Under the pieces are notes generated by a model. That model worked only from the letters and a program-made list of their open reading frames with translations. It ran no database searches and had not been told where the DNA came from. From contig JAEWZB010000034.1 in assembly GCA_023395515.1 (NCBI GenBank), positions 1-64,000 of the forward strand: 64,000 nucleotides of DNA. Direction: 5' to 3'. Made by a program: the position numbers and the translations under genes. Shown here in pieces: positions 8,204 to 16,704 of the stretch. Positions within the stretch are counted from its first letter, which is position 1, and each line of letters begins with the position of its first letter. The DNA comes from Bacillota bacterium. GTDB taxonomy: Bacteria; Bacillota; Syntrophomonadia; Syntrophomonadales; Syntrophomonadaceae.

Positions 8204-9463
8204 ATGATTGATTACAGCAGTATGCCGGTTAAAAATGTGCTTTGTCTGGATATGAAATCTTTTTTTGCTTCGGTAGAAGCAGCGGAGAGGGGATTAGACC
8301 CTATGCAAGTGCTTTTAGCAGTTGTATCTAATAAAAACAGTGATGGCAGTGTAGTTTTAGCCGCCTCTCCCCGCATGAAAGAGCTTTATGGTATAAAAAC
8401 CGGCAGCCGCCTTTTTGAAATACCTAAAAATGATGCCTCCATACATATTGTAGAAAGCAGGATGGCACTCTATGTTAAAACTGCCTCTAAGATAGTACAA
8501 CTTTTGCAAAATTTTGCCCCTTATGAAGCTATAGATGTATATTCTATTGATGAGGCCTGGATATGTACTGATGGGACCGAGAAAATTTTTGGTGACCGTT
8601 GGGAAGTAGCTCAAAAAATCAGGGCCAGTATTCAAAAAGAAACTAATTTACCTGCTTGTATAGGAATTGGCCCTAATAAATTTTTATCTAAAGCTATTCT
8701 GGATATAGAAGCTAAGAAAACCGGTATTGCCGAATGCCGCTATCAAGATGTAAAACAGAAATTATGGCCTCAAAATGTGGAAAATATATGGGGAATTGGC
8801 CGGCGGATGAAGAAGAATCTAAATCATATCGGGATTTTCAAAGTAGGTGAATTAGCTAAAACTCCCATAAGCAAACTTAAAAAACATTTTGGGGTAATAG
8901 GGGAGCAATTATATTGGCATAGTTGGGGAATTGACCTTTCTCCGGTAATTAAACCTTGGGACTTCACCGAAGAACAAAAAAGTATTGGGACCGGTATTAC
9001 TTTAATGGCCGATTATAATGCAGAAGATACAGAATTAGTCATTTTAGAATTATGTGAAGAAATCGGGTTAAGGCTTAGAGAGTCACTTTTATTATGTAAA
9101 ACGGTTTACCTGGGTATTAGTTATAGTAAAGATATTAATGACGGGTTCGGCCATGTTGGTACTATGTCAGATTTCACCTGTATCAGTAATCAAATATATG
9201 AGGAGTGTATTTTACTGTTCCGCAAATATTATCAAGGCTATCCGGTACGAAAAATCTATGTGGCGGCAAGTAATTTGCAAAGCTTTGATAAATTACAATT
9301 GAAGATGTTTGATGAATATAATCAGCGGGATCTTAAACTATCCTTGGCCTTAGATGCAGTAAAAAACAAGTATGGAAAAGATGCAATATTTAGAGGAGTA
9401 TCTTTACAGGAAAAAGCTACGGCCCGGGTAAGAGCTAATAAAATAGGAGGGCACCAGAAGTAG
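8204..9463 (+). CDS. Y-family DNA polymerase, UvrX/YqjW (UmuC-like) type (419 aa)
   Basis: Translesion DNA polymerase. The catalytic metal ligands are visible: Asp in CLDMKSFFASVEA near residue 16 and Asp-Glu in YSIDEAWI near residue 114; LAASPRMKELYGIKTGSRLFE (as two blocks) is the finger/palm region, a helix-hairpin-helix follows around WGIGRRMKKNLNHIGI, then a little-finger domain. Residues 365-369 are QLKMF, a degenerate sliding-clamp peptide at the position where Y-family polymerases carry one. The preceding promoter has a perfect LexA box, so expression is SOS-induced. It is followed 10 bases later by a YolD-like gene, the same pairing as uvrX-yolD and yqjW-yqjX of Bacillus, which separates it from DinB/Pol IV. 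Confidence 0.92.
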   Translation: MIDYSSMPVKNVLCLDMKSFFASVEAAERGLDPMQVLLAVVSNKNSDGSVVLAASPRMKELYGIKTGSRLFEIPKNDASIHIVESRMALYVKTASKIVQLLQNFAPYEAIDVYSIDEAWICTDGTEKIFGDRWEVAQKIRASIQKETNLPACIGIGPNKFLSKAILDIEAKKTGIAECRYQDVKQKLWPQNVENIWGIGRRMKKNLNHIGIFKVGELAKTPISKLKKHFGVIGEQLYWHSWGIDLSPVIKPWDFTEEQKSIGTGITLMADYNAEDTELVILELCEEIGLRLRESLLLCKTVYLGISYSKDINDGFGHVGTMSDFTCISNQIYEECILLFRKYYQGYPVRKIYVAASNLQSFDKLQLKMFDEYNQRDLKLSLALDAVKNKYGKDAIFRGVSLQEKATARVRANKIGGHQK

Positions 9464-9473
9464 GAGGATATTT

Positions 9474-9809
9474 ATGAAACCAGATGTAAATGATAGAGGG
9501 GCCAAAAAGTGGGGTAAGTTTATGATGCCGGAGTTTACAGAAAATCTTAAGCAGATTTATAACTCACCTGGTTATGCCAAATCTGCCCCGGAAGCTGCTA
9601 AACTGGAAAAGCTTATATTATCGGTTACCAATCAGCAAATAAGGGTAATGATAAATTATAATCCCGCCGGAACCGTATATGAAATGTACGGATATATATT
9701 GCAATGGAATCAGCAGCAAAAAATTATTACCTTACTTGATGATGAGGGCCGCAAAAGAGAATTGCATTTTAGTGAGGTAGAAAGTATGAAAATTAAGCCC
9801 AGCTTCTGA
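9474..9809 (+). CDS. YolD-like family protein (111 aa)
   Basis: Recognised by the N-terminal DRGAKKWGKFMMPEF segment and by the C-terminal strand series (ITLLDDEGRKRELHFSEV) typical of YolD-like proteins, small companions of UvrX/YqjW polymerases. The biochemical role is poorly known; co-transcription with the polymerase suggests an accessory function in translesion synthesis. TAGGAGG at 9461-9467 overlaps the polymerase stop region, so it is read from the same LexA-controlled transcript. No enzyme motif is seen. Confidence 0.85.
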   Translation: MKPDVNDRGAKKWGKFMMPEFTENLKQIYNSPGYAKSAPEAAKLEKLILSVTNQQIRVMINYNPAGTVYEMYGYILQWNQQQKIITLLDDEGRKRELHFSEVESMKIKPSF

Positions 9810-9953
9810 AAAAACTAGAGGAAAATGTTCTGAAAACTGTGATATAGGAAAAAGGTAGGAGATAAATATAATTTCTAAATCTAGTAGTAGCAAATCAGTA
9901 TTTTTGATAACATAATAAAAGCACTTATTTCAGTCTATTGGGAGTAACAATTA

Positions 9954-11240
9954 ATGAAATTAATAAGAATTGCCAGTCTTTTACTGGCGCTAATTTTCAT
10001 GCAATTTAATCTGCCCTTGGTATCAGCAGAAACTGACCCTCTAAGTGGGGCTTATCCCCAAACTAATGGTAAAGCTGTAATTTTAATGGATGCTAAATCG
10101 GGACGGGTATTATATGAAAATAATAGTAATGAACAGCTTCCGCCTGCTAGTCTAACTAAAATAATGACCGGTCTGCTGGTAGTTGAAAACGGAGATTTAG
10201 ATAAAAAGGTAACCATAAGTGAATATGCTGCTGAAACTCCAGAGTGTACAGTATATCTAGAGGCTGGTGAAACCTTAACCAGAATGGAATTACTGTATGC
10301 TGCTATGCTACCTTCCGCTAATGATGCTTCTACCGCATTAGCGGAAAGCGTATCTGGCCATGAAGCTGATTTTTTAAAATTAATGAACCAGCGGGCTCGT
10401 GAATTAGGTTTAAGCAATACCCACTTTTTAAATGCGCATGGATTAGAAGCACCAGGACATTACAGCTCAGCTTATGATTTGGCTCTTATTACTAAAGAAG
10501 CCTTATCTCATCCTGTCTTTATCGAAGTAACAGAATCTAAAAGGGCAGTAATACCTTGGGCCAGCCGAGCTGATGAAGATCGCATTTTACTTAACCAAAA
10601 CCGCTTACTTTCACGTTATGAAGGAGCGGTAGGAGTAAAAACCGGCTATACTAAGCAAGCGGGTAATTGTGTAGTCGGTGCGGCCCAAAGAGGTGATATG
10701 CTTCTAATCGCGGTATCCATGAATTCTCCCACCGTTTATGATGATTTGATTCAAATGCTAGATTTCGGTTTTGCTAATTATCAAGTTATAACCTTGGGGG
10801 CTAAAGAAGATATTTTGGGAGAAGTGAAAGTTTTAAAAGGAGAAGCTACCTCTATTAAGGCTAAAGCTGTAAATAATATCTCTATTGCAGTTACCGAGGA
10901 AGAAGCCCTTTATCTTACTTATCTGGTGAATTTAGAACCGACTGTAACTGCTCCGGTGAAATTCGGAGAAAAATTAGGGGTTTGTACCATATATTTAAAA
11001 GGTGAAGAAATAGGAAGTATAGATATGGCAGCTACCCAAACTGTTACTCAGAACCCGTCGGTAATGGAGTCTTTGGCGGCAGGTTCCTTAATTATTAAAT
11101 GGGGAATTGCATTAATGGGGCTAATTACGGTGGCTATAATATACATAAGCCGTAAGAGCTTAGAAGAAGCTTTAAAACGTTGTCTTTTATATTTACTGCG
11201 TAACCGTCTGCCTGATCAATCCAGAAATCAGCGCTTATAA
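9954..11240 (+). CDS. D-alanyl-D-alanine carboxypeptidase, DacF/PBP5 type (428 aa)
   Basis: Membrane-anchored serine peptidase that trims the terminal D-Ala of peptidoglycan stem peptides. A signal peptide covers residues 1-25 (cleavage after VSA). The three penicillin-binding motifs are in place: SxxK as S66-L-T-K69, SxN as S121-A-N, and KTG at 229-231. A PBP5 C-terminal beta domain spans about 285-360, and a hydrophobic segment near 378-398 followed by basic residues is an anchor. In endospore formers such enzymes can serve spore cortex synthesis (DacF, DacB); I cannot say which this is. GGGAG precedes ATG 9954. It points toward the BlaR1/BlaI locus, whose own targets are unknown. Confidence 0.9.
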   Translation: MKLIRIASLLLALIFMQFNLPLVSAETDPLSGAYPQTNGKAVILMDAKSGRVLYENNSNEQLPPASLTKIMTGLLVVENGDLDKKVTISEYAAETPECTVYLEAGETLTRMELLYAAMLPSANDASTALAESVSGHEADFLKLMNQRARELGLSNTHFLNAHGLEAPGHYSSAYDLALITKEALSHPVFIEVTESKRAVIPWASRADEDRILLNQNRLLSRYEGAVGVKTGYTKQAGNCVVGAAQRGDMLLIAVSMNSPTVYDDLIQMLDFGFANYQVITLGAKEDILGEVKVLKGEATSIKAKAVNNISIAVTEEEALYLTYLVNLEPTVTAPVKFGEKLGVCTIYLKGEEIGSIDMAATQTVTQNPSVMESLAAGSLIIKWGIALMGLITVAIIYISRKSLEEALKRCLLYLLRNRLPDQSRNQRL

Positions 11241-11316
11241 TAAGTTTTTAAAGGAGTATCTACTTCCACTCCTCCCTTAAAAGACTACTTAGGACCAACA
11301 TGGCCCGAAGCGTACA

Positions 11317-11400
11317 AAACGGCGGCTTTCTCAAAACCGCCGTTTGGATCGCGTTCATATTTGAACGCAAAACATCGTCTGCCAAATGACGGTTTTTTTA
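11317..11400. terminator. hairpin-rich convergent terminator region
   Basis: Three hairpins stand between the carboxypeptidase gene and the minus-strand BlaR1 gene: AAACGGCGG/CCGCCGTTT (11317-11325 with 11337-11345), GCGTTCA/TGAACGC (11351-11368) and CGTC/GACG (11376-11391) followed by GTTTTTTTATTT. The last T run favours plus-strand termination; the first, nearly symmetrical, may serve either strand. The stretch is more GC-rich than its surroundings. Confidence 0.6.
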
Positions 11401-11500
11401 TTTGCCGCCCTTTGCCATGCAAGATGATATTTCTTCATTATCAATTAAGCACTTTGAAATATAAGTAAACCCAATCATCTCTTAATACTTGGATTCAAGC

Positions 11501-13071
11501 TCAATTCTCTTGTGTAAAAACGCTCATCGGGTCAATGTACTCACCGTCAATAGTCAGGCCAAAGTGTAGATGATTGCCTGTTGCTTCGCCGGTTGCACCG
11601 ACATAGCCAATTATATCACCTTGTTGTACCGTATCATCATTCGCAAGGCTTTCTGCATATTCTGACAAATGGGCATAGAAAGTTTTTTGACCGTTGCCGT
11701 GATCAAAAATGACATAATAGCCGTCCGTCTCATTTTCGCCTTTATCAACGACTTTACCCGTATTGGCCGCAATTATGGGAGTGCTGCCAGGTGCCGGAAT
11801 ATCAATCCCGTTATGAAACACCATTTCCTTCTTCACGGGATGCATGCGGGTACCATATGCAGCGGAAATACGATCATACCCCGTTACAGGCCACAGATAC
11901 TTCCCGTCGATATTGCTATCGTTTGGCGTATTTGATTCCGAAATAGACGATTTTTCGTCCTGCGGGTTGGCGGTTGATTTCTGCAGGACATCCGAATCCC
12001 GGATAGAATCGGTATCCTCTCCTGTTGCATTCATGAATGATGCCATCGCCAAGCCTATAAGACATAATGTAGCAGCCATAGCAAATGAAATAATAACAAT
12101 TCGTTTTGAGGTATTTTTTACGTTCATCATATGTGTCAACCTTCTTTTAATTCCTTTTTTTGATTCCGCAAGTGTAGCGTACATGCCCGAATGTTGATTT
12201 ATAACCCGGCACAGGACATTGAGGATCGTTTCACCATAAAATTGCCGTTCTTCCATGTTCATATCAGATACCACCTGCTCGTCACATGAAAGCTCGCAGA
12301 AAGTGTCAATGTTTTTCGTCAGCCAGTATGCCGCCGGATTAAATGGATTGCGTTGGCCACAAGCGTCAGAGATTTCACCCATAAATCATGACGCTTGAAA
12401 TGAGTAAGCTCATGTTTGAGAATAACTTTAAGCTCCCTTTCGCTCATTTCCACTTCGGGCAGTATTAAAAATGTTTTGAACAGGCCGGCAAGCATGGGTG
12501 TTTTAATGATATTGTTTGACAATAGCGGGAGCTTGCCCTTTATACCCATTTCAGTCATCGAGTTTTTTAGTGCCAGAAGTGTTCCCGTATCATCAATTTG
12601 CAAACTTGTCCGCATGATTTTCCGTCTAAACCGGACAAACTGAATACCATACAAAATAATGAACACAAAAACTCCAACAAGCCATATAAGCGGCAAAAAT
12701 GATAAAAATGTTTTTAGTATAAAGGCATTCGTTACAGGCGCGGCAGGCGTTACGGCAGTAGAGTCTGTCTGCGGTAAAGCCTGCCCGGTTTGTAGTGGTA
12801 ATATATCCGTTTGTTGTACGGTTATCATATTATTAAGAATGACGGGCACATTTGGAAGCCCCTGATTCGTCGTACTTGGTATATTTGAAAAAAGATTACC
12901 GCCAACAATTCCAACAGGAACAAGCAGAAACAATACCACTAATATATACATACGATAATGCCATGTTGCGGTTAGCTTTGTTGTTGTCAAAGGACGCAAA
13001 AGCGCCAAGCACAAAACAAGCAAGATACCCGTTGCCGACATCAAAAGTACGGCGATAAACGCTGTGTTCAT
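11501..13071 (-). pseudogene. BlaR1/MecR1-type M56 receptor with extracellular M23 domain, frameshifted
   Basis: Read from 13071 (ATG overlapping the blaI stop as ATGA). The first part has three membrane helices and the M56 zinc motif HELTHFKRHD; it should continue into the family block NAIHWFNPxxY..CExSCDE. The frame breaks at about 12341-12347: one frame gives NAIH then runs out at 12319, the other carries FNPAAYWLTKNIDTFCELSCDE. Loss of 4 bases (the expected TGG codon plus one) or of 1 base would explain this. Downstream are a fourth helix (ISFAMAATLCLIGLAMA) and an M23/LytM endopeptidase domain with HNGIDIP and HLHFGL zinc ligands in place of the usual penicillin sensor. M56-M23 proteins exist in Clostridia. 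It is either a real pseudogene or a sequencing error; both halves look otherwise intact. Confidence 0.8.
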
Positions 13072-13454
13072 TCTTCTGCCTCCTTTTGTGAAAACCACTG
13101 TTTTAGTTCGGCTATTTCCTCGGCGGTCAAGTCGTTGCCCTCGTACAAGGCGGTGATAAAACTCTTTACAGAACCGTCATGTACAGAGTTAAGAAAAGTT
13201 CGGGTTTCAAACTGTTTGTATTCGCTCTCGGTAATCAGTGGTATGTACTCGTTTGACCGCCCATGCCGTACGGAGGTCAAAATACCTTTCTCTATCAATC
13301 GGGCAAGAAATGTTAAAACCGTGTTTGGTTTCCACTCCCTGTTAATCGTTTTTAAGTCGTCAAGTAATTTTGCAGAGGAAACCGAGCGGCCAGCCGCCCA
13401 TACAAACTGCATGACTTCTCGTTCAGCGTCCGACATCTTTTGAAGTTTACCCAT
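13068..13454 (-). CDS. blaI: BlaI/MecI-family transcriptional repressor (128 aa)
   Basis: Winged-helix repressor that is normally cleaved or released when the paired BlaR1/MecR1 receptor is triggered. The start is the ATG at 13454 (MGKLQKMSDAE), preceded by GGAGGTGG; longer in-frame extensions upstream have no support. Residues 1-75 carry the winged helix (NTVLTFLARLIEKGILTSVR); the C-terminal part (SFITALYEGNDLTAEEIAEL) is the usual dimerisation helix. Its stop overlaps the receptor start by four bases, so the pair is translationally coupled. Two operator-like dyads lie in its own promoter. No beta-lactamase or PBP2a gene is in view; the nearest cell-wall gene is the carboxypeptidase at 9954. 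Confidence 0.9.
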   Translation of the reverse strand: MGKLQKMSDAEREVMQFVWAAGRSVSSAKLLDDLKTINREWKPNTVLTFLARLIEKGILTSVRHGRSNEYIPLITESEYKQFETRTFLNSVHDGSVKSFITALYEGNDLTAEEIAELKQWFSQKEAEE

Positions 13455-13476
13455 AAAAGCCACCTCCTTCGTTATA

Positions 13477-13526
13477 CTACATCGTGTAGACAATGATATT
13501 CTACGTCGTGTAGGGATGTGTGTCAA
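13477..13526 (-). promoter_or_regulatory. blaI promoter with two BlaI-like operators
   Basis: On the minus strand TTGACA (13526-13521) and TAGAAT (13503-13498) are 17 bases apart. Two dyads of the BlaI/MecI type overlap it: CTACA-TCG-TGTAG (13477-13489) just below the -10 and CTACG-TCG-TGTAG (13501-13513) covering the -10 and spacer, 24 bases centre to centre, on nearly the same helix face. This fits autoregulation of blaI-blaR1. Confidence 0.85.
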
Positions 13527-13708
13527 TAGTGTTTTGAAATATTTTTCTATGGGCTGTAGAATTATCCCCATAACAGAATATTCGTTCCATGCTTCCCGTA
13601 AAACATCGCAATTCCAAGTTCCACAAAACGGCCAGCAGGGCAGGCCCCAAACCTTTGCCATCTTCTGGCCATATTGGCCCGAAGATGGCCGCTTCGCTTA
13701 AGACAGAA

Positions 13709-13744
13709 AAAGTACCTGTTGATTAAGTATCCAACAGGTACTTT
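13709..13744. terminator. 13-base perfect inverted repeat, possible minus-strand terminator
   Basis: AAAGTACCTGTTG (13709-13721) and CAACAGGTACTTT (13732-13744) are perfect complements with a 10-base loop. On the minus strand the stem runs into TTTTCTG. There is no minus-strand gene immediately upstream, so it may be a remnant of the DNA that arrived with the bla locus. The remaining stretch 13527-14014 shows no gene; a GGG/CCC hairpin with a T run lies at 13846-13860. Confidence 0.5.
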
Positions 13745-14014
13745 CGAAACTATGCTTTACTTGTAAACGATTTGACAGAGGGCGATTTCCTCGGCCTCAT
13801 GTTTTAGTTCGTTCGTCGTACCCACCCACTCCATCTGCTGGTTTGGGAGAGCCCTTTTTTATATATTTTATTAATGAATATGAATAAACTAATACACTTA
13901 TTTTTTCCATGAGAAGGAAATTAGGAGCAAATTGATGAATTATTAGATATAATAAATTATTCAAGACTATAGACATAGAAAAATGAAAATTATATTAAAG
14001 AAAGGAGCCAGAAA

Positions 14015-15088
14015 TTGCTAAAAAAAGCAGTTCCTTTAAGCTCTCTCCCTATAGGGAAGCCTATAGCTCAAAACATATTTGACGAAAGAGATCGTCTCTT
14101 ATTAAGAGAAGGTTCAATTCTATCGGCAGAATTTATTCAAAGATTAAAATCTAATGATATAGATTCAGTATTTATTGCTATGGAAGTAAATACTAAACCG
14201 GAAGAGGATAAACCTAAGCCGATAGCTAAGCCCACCTTGACCAACTACCATACGCTTTATAATGAGTTATTATATGAACAAAATAGAATAGAACTTAGGG
14301 GATATTATAAAAAACCAATTCAAAAGGAATTCTTAACTAAAGTAAACGGTTTGATTGCTTTATTAAAAATTGATCTGGACAGCTCTTTGAACTTTTTTAT
14401 GGATATTAAAAGTTCCCCAACCGAGTATCAATATAACAAGCACCATACCAATACTGGTATACTAGCTGTACTAATCTCCAGTTGGCTGGATTTAGATAAC
14501 AACTTGATTAAAGAAGCCACTATTGCTTCTATGCTGCATGATATTGGCGAAACCCGCATTTCTCCTAAGATATTAAAAAAACCGGGCAAGCTAACTGAAA
14601 GTGAACTAAATATCGTTAAAACCCACCCGGTTATAGGAGTAGAAATCCTCAGCAAAACTGATTGGATTAATAACAAAGAATTATACGGTGTACTAACTCA
14701 TCATGAAAGGTTAAACGGCACGGGATACCCGTATAAGCTGTTAGGCTCCAAAATAATCATCCATGCTAGAATTGCGGCTGTGGCCAGTATATTTAACGCT
14801 GCCACCACCAATAGACCCTATACCAAGGCTAAAAATATTCTGGAAGTTATGCTGGAATTAAGAAATCGTTCTTATGGCGAACTGGACAGCAAAGTCACCC
14901 GAATCCTTTATAATAAGCTGGCCGATTATATAGAAAAAAATAATAAAACCATTTTATTAAATAATGGGGATAAAGGTCATTTAAAACGATTAAATAAGCA
15001 AGAAACTCGGCTATTTATTTATGGAGAAAATGACGTTTATAATTTAGATGATGCCAATTGCCCTAAGATTATCAGTATTTCTAAATAA
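14015..15088 (+). CDS. HD-GYP domain protein, probable c-di-GMP phosphodiesterase (357 aa)
   Basis: N-terminal region (1-70, PLSSLPIGKPIAQNIF) resembles the leader domain common in HD-GYP proteins. The HD dyad is MLHDIGETRIS near residue 181 and the GYP block is HHERLNGTGYP near 234; the usual Asp of HHExxDGxGYP is Asn here, a variant seen in many clostridial members. Metal ligands (HD, H of KTHP, HH) are kept, so hydrolysis of cyclic di-GMP to linear products is plausible, in the cytoplasm. No receiver or GGDEF domain. The start is TTG 14015 with AAAGGAG at 14001-14007. It is followed by a bidirectional terminator shared with degV. Confidence 0.85.
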   Translation: MLKKAVPLSSLPIGKPIAQNIFDERDRLLLREGSILSAEFIQRLKSNDIDSVFIAMEVNTKPEEDKPKPIAKPTLTNYHTLYNELLYEQNRIELRGYYKKPIQKEFLTKVNGLIALLKIDLDSSLNFFMDIKSSPTEYQYNKHHTNTGILAVLISSWLDLDNNLIKEATIASMLHDIGETRISPKILKKPGKLTESELNIVKTHPVIGVEILSKTDWINNKELYGVLTHHERLNGTGYPYKLLGSKIIIHARIAAVASIFNAATTNRPYTKAKNILEVMLELRNRSYGELDSKVTRILYNKLADYIEKNNKTILLNNGDKGHLKRLNKQETRLFIYGENDVYNLDDANCPKIISISK

Positions 15089-15089
15089 A

Positions 15090-15125
15090 AATAAGCTATT
15101 TGCTCTAGCTTGCAAATAGCTTATT
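15090..15125. terminator. bidirectional terminator between HD-GYP and degV
   Basis: AATAAGCTATTTGC (15090-15103) and GCAAATAGCTTATT (15112-15125) are perfect complements with an 8-base loop. A/T-rich ends on both sides serve the two convergent genes. Confidence 0.85.
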
Positions 15126-15139
15126 AAATAACCTTAATA

Positions 15140-15988
15140 TTATTCGGTACAATAAACAATTCCAATTGCTCCCGGACCTACATGAGCACCGATAACCGGC
15201 CCGATGGAAAGGGCCGGTACGGTGCGATTATATTGTTCACTAAGATATTCCGCTAATTTACGGCCTTGCTCCTCATCAAAAATATGGTGAACCATAAGAT
15301 GTTTTATACCATATTTTTGAGTATCTTCTTGCAATATTTTCAACATATGATTTATAGCTTTTTTAGTTCCGCGGAATTTATCCAGGACATCAGTCATGCC
15401 ATCATTTACGTAAAGAATGGGTCTAATATTGAGGAATGAACCAATAAGAGCTGCTGCCCCCCCAATTCTGCCACCTTTTATTAAATATTGTAAGGAAGCC
15501 GGAACAAAATAAAAATGGACCTTTTCGGATACCTGCTGAGTGATGGCGAGTACTTCTTCCATCTTTTTACCTGCTTTAGCGGCCATAGCAGCTTCTATTA
15601 CCTGAATACCCAAAGCCATACAATTAGTTTTTGAGTCAAATATTTCAATCAATGCTTGAGGATACTCTTCCAAAATCATTTGTTTGGCACTTAAAGCCGT
15701 CTGATAGGTACCGCTCATTTTAGAAGATATAAAAATACCTAAAACTTGTTCACCCCGTATTATAATTTCTTTAAAAACTTCATACATTTCTCCGATAGTT
15801 GGTTGAGAAGAGCTGGGAATGGTGGCTTCTTGCTCAACTTTCTCATAAAAATAATCATAAGGAACCTTAGTTTCATCAAAAGATTCATCAGAAAAATGGA
15901 CACTCAGATTAATAGTCTTAATATCTAAGTCTTTTTGAGTATCCATATTAATATAAGAGGTACTGTCAGTCACTAATTTAATAGCCAT
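15140..15988 (-). CDS. DegV family fatty-acid-binding protein (282 aa)
   Basis: DegV/FakB proteins bind a fatty acid and, with a FakA kinase, allow its phosphorylation. The N-terminal VTDSTSYI motif, the SSSQPTIGEMYE block (~residue 60-70), GIFISSKMSGTYQTA and the C-terminal PVIGAHVGPGAIGIVY are all family blocks, and length (282) is standard. Start at 15988 with GGAGAATT upstream. No fakA is adjacent, and several paralogues are usual in Clostridia, so a specific partner cannot be named. Confidence 0.9.
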   Translation of the reverse strand: MAIKLVTDSTSYINMDTQKDLDIKTINLSVHFSDESFDETKVPYDYFYEKVEQEATIPSSSQPTIGEMYEVFKEIIIRGEQVLGIFISSKMSGTYQTALSAKQMILEEYPQALIEIFDSKTNCMALGIQVIEAAMAAKAGKKMEEVLAITQQVSEKVHFYFVPASLQYLIKGGRIGGAAALIGSFLNIRPILYVNDGMTDVLDKFRGTKKAINHMLKILQEDTQKYGIKHLMVHHIFDEEQGRKLAEYLSEQYNRTVPALSIGPVIGAHVGPGAIGIVYCTE

Positions 15989-16114
15989 TTAAAATTCTCC
16001 TACTTATAAAAATAGAAATAGCAAAGAAAAAAATGCTATTTCTATATTAGAATACCATATGATTATGTTTCTGCCTACTTATCTAAATCCTTAAGATAAA
16101 TAATTTAAAGAATA

Positions 16115-16666
16115 TTAAGAGGAAAAAGTCGGCAGTTTCTCCAGATAAATAATATCGGGATTTAAGGCCGCATCTCCTTCGGCTAAAATAGCCGCTTTGG
16201 CTACTACTTTTCCTCCCGCTTTTTCGATTAATCTAGCCACCGCATTAACTGATTCCCCGGTGCTAATTACATCATCGATTATTACTACCCGGTGATCTTT
16301 AATTTGTTTTATATCTTCACCGTTTAAGGATAATATCTGCGTTTTTTGGGTAGTAATTGAATTCACTTCTTCTATAACCGGGTTTTCCATATAAGATTTA
16401 ATACTTTTTCTAGCTACAATATAATTCATGCCGAGAAGCCGTGAAATCTCAAAAGCCAGGGGAATACCTTTAGCTTCCGCCGTTACTATTACATCAAAGG
16501 GAGGCAGCTTTTTAATTAATTCCGGGGCTACCCGGCAAACTAGTTCGGTATCGCCTAAAATGACAAAACTGGCAATACTGACTTCATCACTAATAGGAAT
16601 AATCGGCAGATGCCGGGTTAAGCCGGCAATTTCCAATGTATAGGTTTTATCTTTATTAAGGGACAT
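16115..16666 (-). CDS. phosphoribosyltransferase, adenine PRTase-like (183 aa)
   Basis: Type I phosphoribosyltransferase: the PRPP-binding loop VVIIDDVISTGESV is clear (about residues 122-135), with a hydrophobic early strand and FDVIVTAEAKGIPLA block as in Apt. The start is set at ATG 16666 because AAGAGGTG lies at 16680-16673; the GTG at 16675 overlaps that site. It is the last gene of an operon with a permease and adenine deaminase, so it probably recycles adenine, hypoxanthine or xanthine to the nucleotide. Base specificity is not decided by sequence alone. Confidence 0.82.
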   Translation of the reverse strand: MSLNKDKTYTLEIAGLTRHLPIIPISDEVSIASFVILGDTELVCRVAPELIKKLPPFDVIVTAEAKGIPLAFEISRLLGMNYIVARKSIKSYMENPVIEEVNSITTQKTQILSLNGEDIKQIKDHRVVIIDDVISTGESVNAVARLIEKAGGKVVAKAAILAEGDAALNPDIIYLEKLPTFSS

Positions 16667-16704
16667 TTTTTTCACCTCTTAGATTTTTTAATCCATTGAT
16701 TAAA

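Noticed and set aside
12319..12382. Programmed frameshift in the BlaR1-like gene
   Set aside because: The junction (CATTTAATCC) is no slippery heptamer, and a 1- or 4-base loss explains it better.
11302..13684. TGGCCCGAAG shared by both flanks of the BlaR1/BlaI locus as a target-site duplication
   Set aside because: Ten bases in direct orientation occur on both sides, but no transposase, inverted ends or integrase is seen; not enough to call an element.
13516..13701. Small plus-strand frame upstream of blaI
   Set aside because: Its composition is not gene-like, it covers the blaI promoter and has no ribosome site.
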